NCBI RefSeq assembly: GCF_003326675.1
Contig: NZ_JPWF01000001.1
Location: forward strand, 186,001-250,000
Reading direction: 5' to 3'
DNA: 64,000 nt
Source: Thalassospira profundimaris
GTDB taxonomy: Bacteria; Pseudomonadota; Alphaproteobacteria; Rhodospirillales; Thalassospiraceae
The notes under the pieces are model-generated. The model was not told the DNA's origin. It saw only the letters and a list, made by a program, of their open reading frames with translations, and ran no database searches. Every line of letters starts with the position of its first letter. Position 1 is the first letter of the stretch. The position numbers and the translations under genes were made by a program. Shown in pieces: positions 62,506-64,000 of this stretch.

Positions 62506-63540
62506 TCAGGCTGCAATCGGGCCAAGGGCGGCAAACAGGGCGCTGTCGCTGTTCTCTTCCGGGTTTGGCGTGGTCAAAAGTTTTTCGCCGTAAAACACTG
62601 AATTGGCCCCGGCCATCAGGCACATGATCTGCGCTTCGCGGTTCAGATCCGTGCGTCCGGCTGACAGGCGCACCATGGATTTGGGCATGGTAATGCGGGC
62701 CGTTGCCACCATGCGGACCAGTTCCAGCGGATCAATCGGCCCGCACCCGGCAAGTGGTGTTCCGGCCACCGGCACCAGCGCATTGATCGGCACACTTTCC
62801 GGATGGGGATCAAATCCCGCCAAAACTGCAAGCATCGAAGCCCGGTCACGGATGGTTTCGCCCATGCCAATGATCCCGCCACAGCAAAGATCAATACCGT
62901 GTGACCGGACGGAAGCCAGCGTATCAAGCCGGTCCTGATAGGTGCGGGTGGTGATGATTTTCCCGTAGAATTCCGGGCTGGTATCAAGATTATGGTTATA
63001 GGCGGTCAGTCCGGCGTCCTTAAGCTGCTTGGCATGATGGGGTTCAAGCATGCCAAGGGTGACGCAGGCCTCCATTCCCAGTTCATCAACCCCACGCACC
63101 ATTTCAAGAACCGCGTCAAACGCCGCCCCGTCACGCACCCGACGCCAAGCGGCCCCCATGCAGAACCGGTCCGCCCCGGCATCCTGGGCGCGTTTGGCCA
63201 TTGCAATGACCGATACCGGATCAAGAAGCTGTTCCTTGCCAAGTTTGACCTCGCGGTGGTGGGCTGATTGCGGGCAATAGGCGCAATCTTCGGGGCAGCC
63301 GCCGGTCTTGATCGAAAGCAGGCTGGCCTTTTGCACGCGTGACGGATCGTGATGGGCGCGATGCACAGCATTGGCGCGCCCGACAAGATCAAGAAGCGGA
63401 CTGCGATAGATCGCCTCGATCTCCTCGACGGTCCAGTCATGGCGAATGGTGTTATCGGCAGCCGACCCCCGGCTGGTCACGGGTGTGTCGTGTTGCGTCA
63501 TTTCAGGATGCGGGACTGTCATCTGATCAGGCCACTGCAT
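62506..63540 (-). CDS. bioB: biotin synthase
   Basis: A 344-residue radical-SAM enzyme inserting sulfur into dethiobiotin. The SAM-cluster cysteines C82, C86 and C89 lie in [13 protein letters not shown], and the family core [12 protein letters not shown] and F-C-M-G-A-A-W-R are intact. The N-terminal 35 residues are poorly conserved; ATG 63540, 63522 or 63501 are all possible. It overlaps bioY by 14 bp, forming a bioY-bioB transcription unit. Confidence 0.95.
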   Translation of the reverse strand: MQWPDQMTVPHPEMTQHDTPVTSRGSAADNTIRHDWTVEEIEAIYRSPLLDLVGRANAVHRAHHDPSRVQKASLLSIKTGGCPEDCAYCPQSAHHREVKLGKEQLLDPVSVIAMAKRAQDAGADRFCMGAAWRRVRDGAAFDAVLEMVRGVDELGMEACVTLGMLEPHHAKQLKDAGLTAYNHNLDTSPEFYGKIITTRTYQDRLDTLASVRSHGIDLCCGGIIGMGETIRDRASMLAVLAGFDPHPESVPINALVPVAGTPLAGCGPIDPLELVRMVATARITMPKSMVRLSAGRTDLNREAQIMCLMAGANSVFYGEKLLTTPNPEENSDSALFAALGPIAA

Positions 63541-64000
63541 GACGGGATTTAAGGCGGTTTACCGCCGCAAAACCAAAGGCGACCAGTGCGATCTTGATGG
63601 TGTCGCCCAGAATGAAGGGCGTGAAACCAAGGGCAAGGACCTGCTCGGACGGCACAAAGGACGAAAGCCCCGCCAGACCCAGAAGGTAAACCGGTATCAT
63701 GCCGCCCATCATGACGATGAACCGCCCAAATGCACCACGACCCTGTGCAAGGGCGCCGACCAGTCCGGCGCTAATGAGGTAACCGGCAAGATAGCCGCCG
63801 GTCGGACCCATCATATAGGCAATCCCGATCCCGCGTTCCGGTGTTCCGGCAAAGACCGGCAAGCCCATTGCACCGGCACCAAGATAGGCCAGCATGATGG
63901 CAAGTGCCATGCGCGGTCCGCTGGCAACTGCAATGGCCATGATCGCCATGGTTTGCAGGGTCATGGGGACCGGCCAGAACGGAACCGTGATCTTTGCACT
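63527..64000 (-). CDS. bioY: biotin transporter BioY (5' end outside window)
   Basis: At least 157 residues of BioY, the substrate-binding component of a biotin uptake system. The segment near the edge reads [15 protein letters not shown], the BioY signature, followed by G-L-P-V-F-A-G and [10 protein letters not shown]. Six hydrophobic segments are expected; the first and the true start lie beyond the window. BioY works alone or with an ECF module; none is visible here. Confidence 0.92.
   Translation of the reverse strand, partial: SAKITVPFWPVPMTLQTMAIMAIAVASGPRMALAIMLAYLGAGAMGLPVFAGTPERGIGIAYMMGPTGGYLAGYLISAGLVGALAQGRGAFGRFIVMMGGMIPVYLLGLAGLSSFVPSEQVLALGFTPFILGDTIKIALVAFGFAAVNRLKSRHAVA

Overview
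The window looks like a chromosomal segment of an alphaproteobacterium of the Rhodospirillales, most like Thalassospira. The reasons are the moderate GC content, marine-type gene content, the alphaproteobacterial gene order fur/olsB/olsA/miaB/phoH/ybeY/corC/lnt/xre/metK/trmB and rimP/nusA/ylxR/infB/rbfA/truB/rpsO/pnp, and an Irr-type Fur paralogue. The taxonomic name is inferred from gene content, not from any database comparison. No rRNA, tRNA, insertion sequence, prophage or CRISPR array was seen.

Layout. 1-6.8 kb: end of dut, an Rrf2 regulator beside cysK, a solitary periplasmic binding protein, a MoeB/ThiF enzyme with a DsrE-like protein, a LysE exporter divergent from a LysR regulator, and an MgtC-like protein. 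6.8-13.8 kb: a sugar locus with a LacI regulator, a GH1 beta-glucosidase and a divergent four-gene CUT1 ABC transporter, controlled through two palindromic operators. 13.8-27.5 kb: mostly housekeeping genes for tRNA modification (tsaB, miaB, trmB), rRNA maturation (ybeY), ornithine lipid synthesis (olsBA), lipoprotein acylation (lnt), S-adenosylmethionine synthesis (metK) and iron control (fur).

27.5-37.1 kb: a complete heme-acquisition locus lies between trmB and rimP, which are usually close neighbours in alphaproteobacteria. It encodes a FecI-type sigma factor, a FecR-type regulator, a TonB-dependent receptor with a signalling domain, a HasA-type hemophore with an unusual RTX-like tail, a type I secretion ABC transporter and adaptor, and a heme oxygenase. 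Fur-box-like sites precede the sigma factor and the hemophore. Together they would secrete a hemophore, capture and import heme, release its iron and sense the process. 37.1-46.7 kb: the translation and RNA-decay block rimP to pnp.

46.7-64 kb: accessory metabolism. It holds a flavin-dependent oxidoreductase, irr with a rubrerythrin, YciI, eutBC, and an iron-siderophore ABC transporter divergent from a methyltransferase across two Fur-box-like sites. These are followed by OsmC, a GntR regulator, a 113-residue unknown protein, a 783-residue acyltransferase/hydrolase fusion, an MFS exporter, a CHAP-domain lipoprotein, and bioB with the 3' part of bioY. Iron and heme handling recurs through the window: fur, irr, has, heme oxygenase, a siderophore transporter and rubrerythrin.
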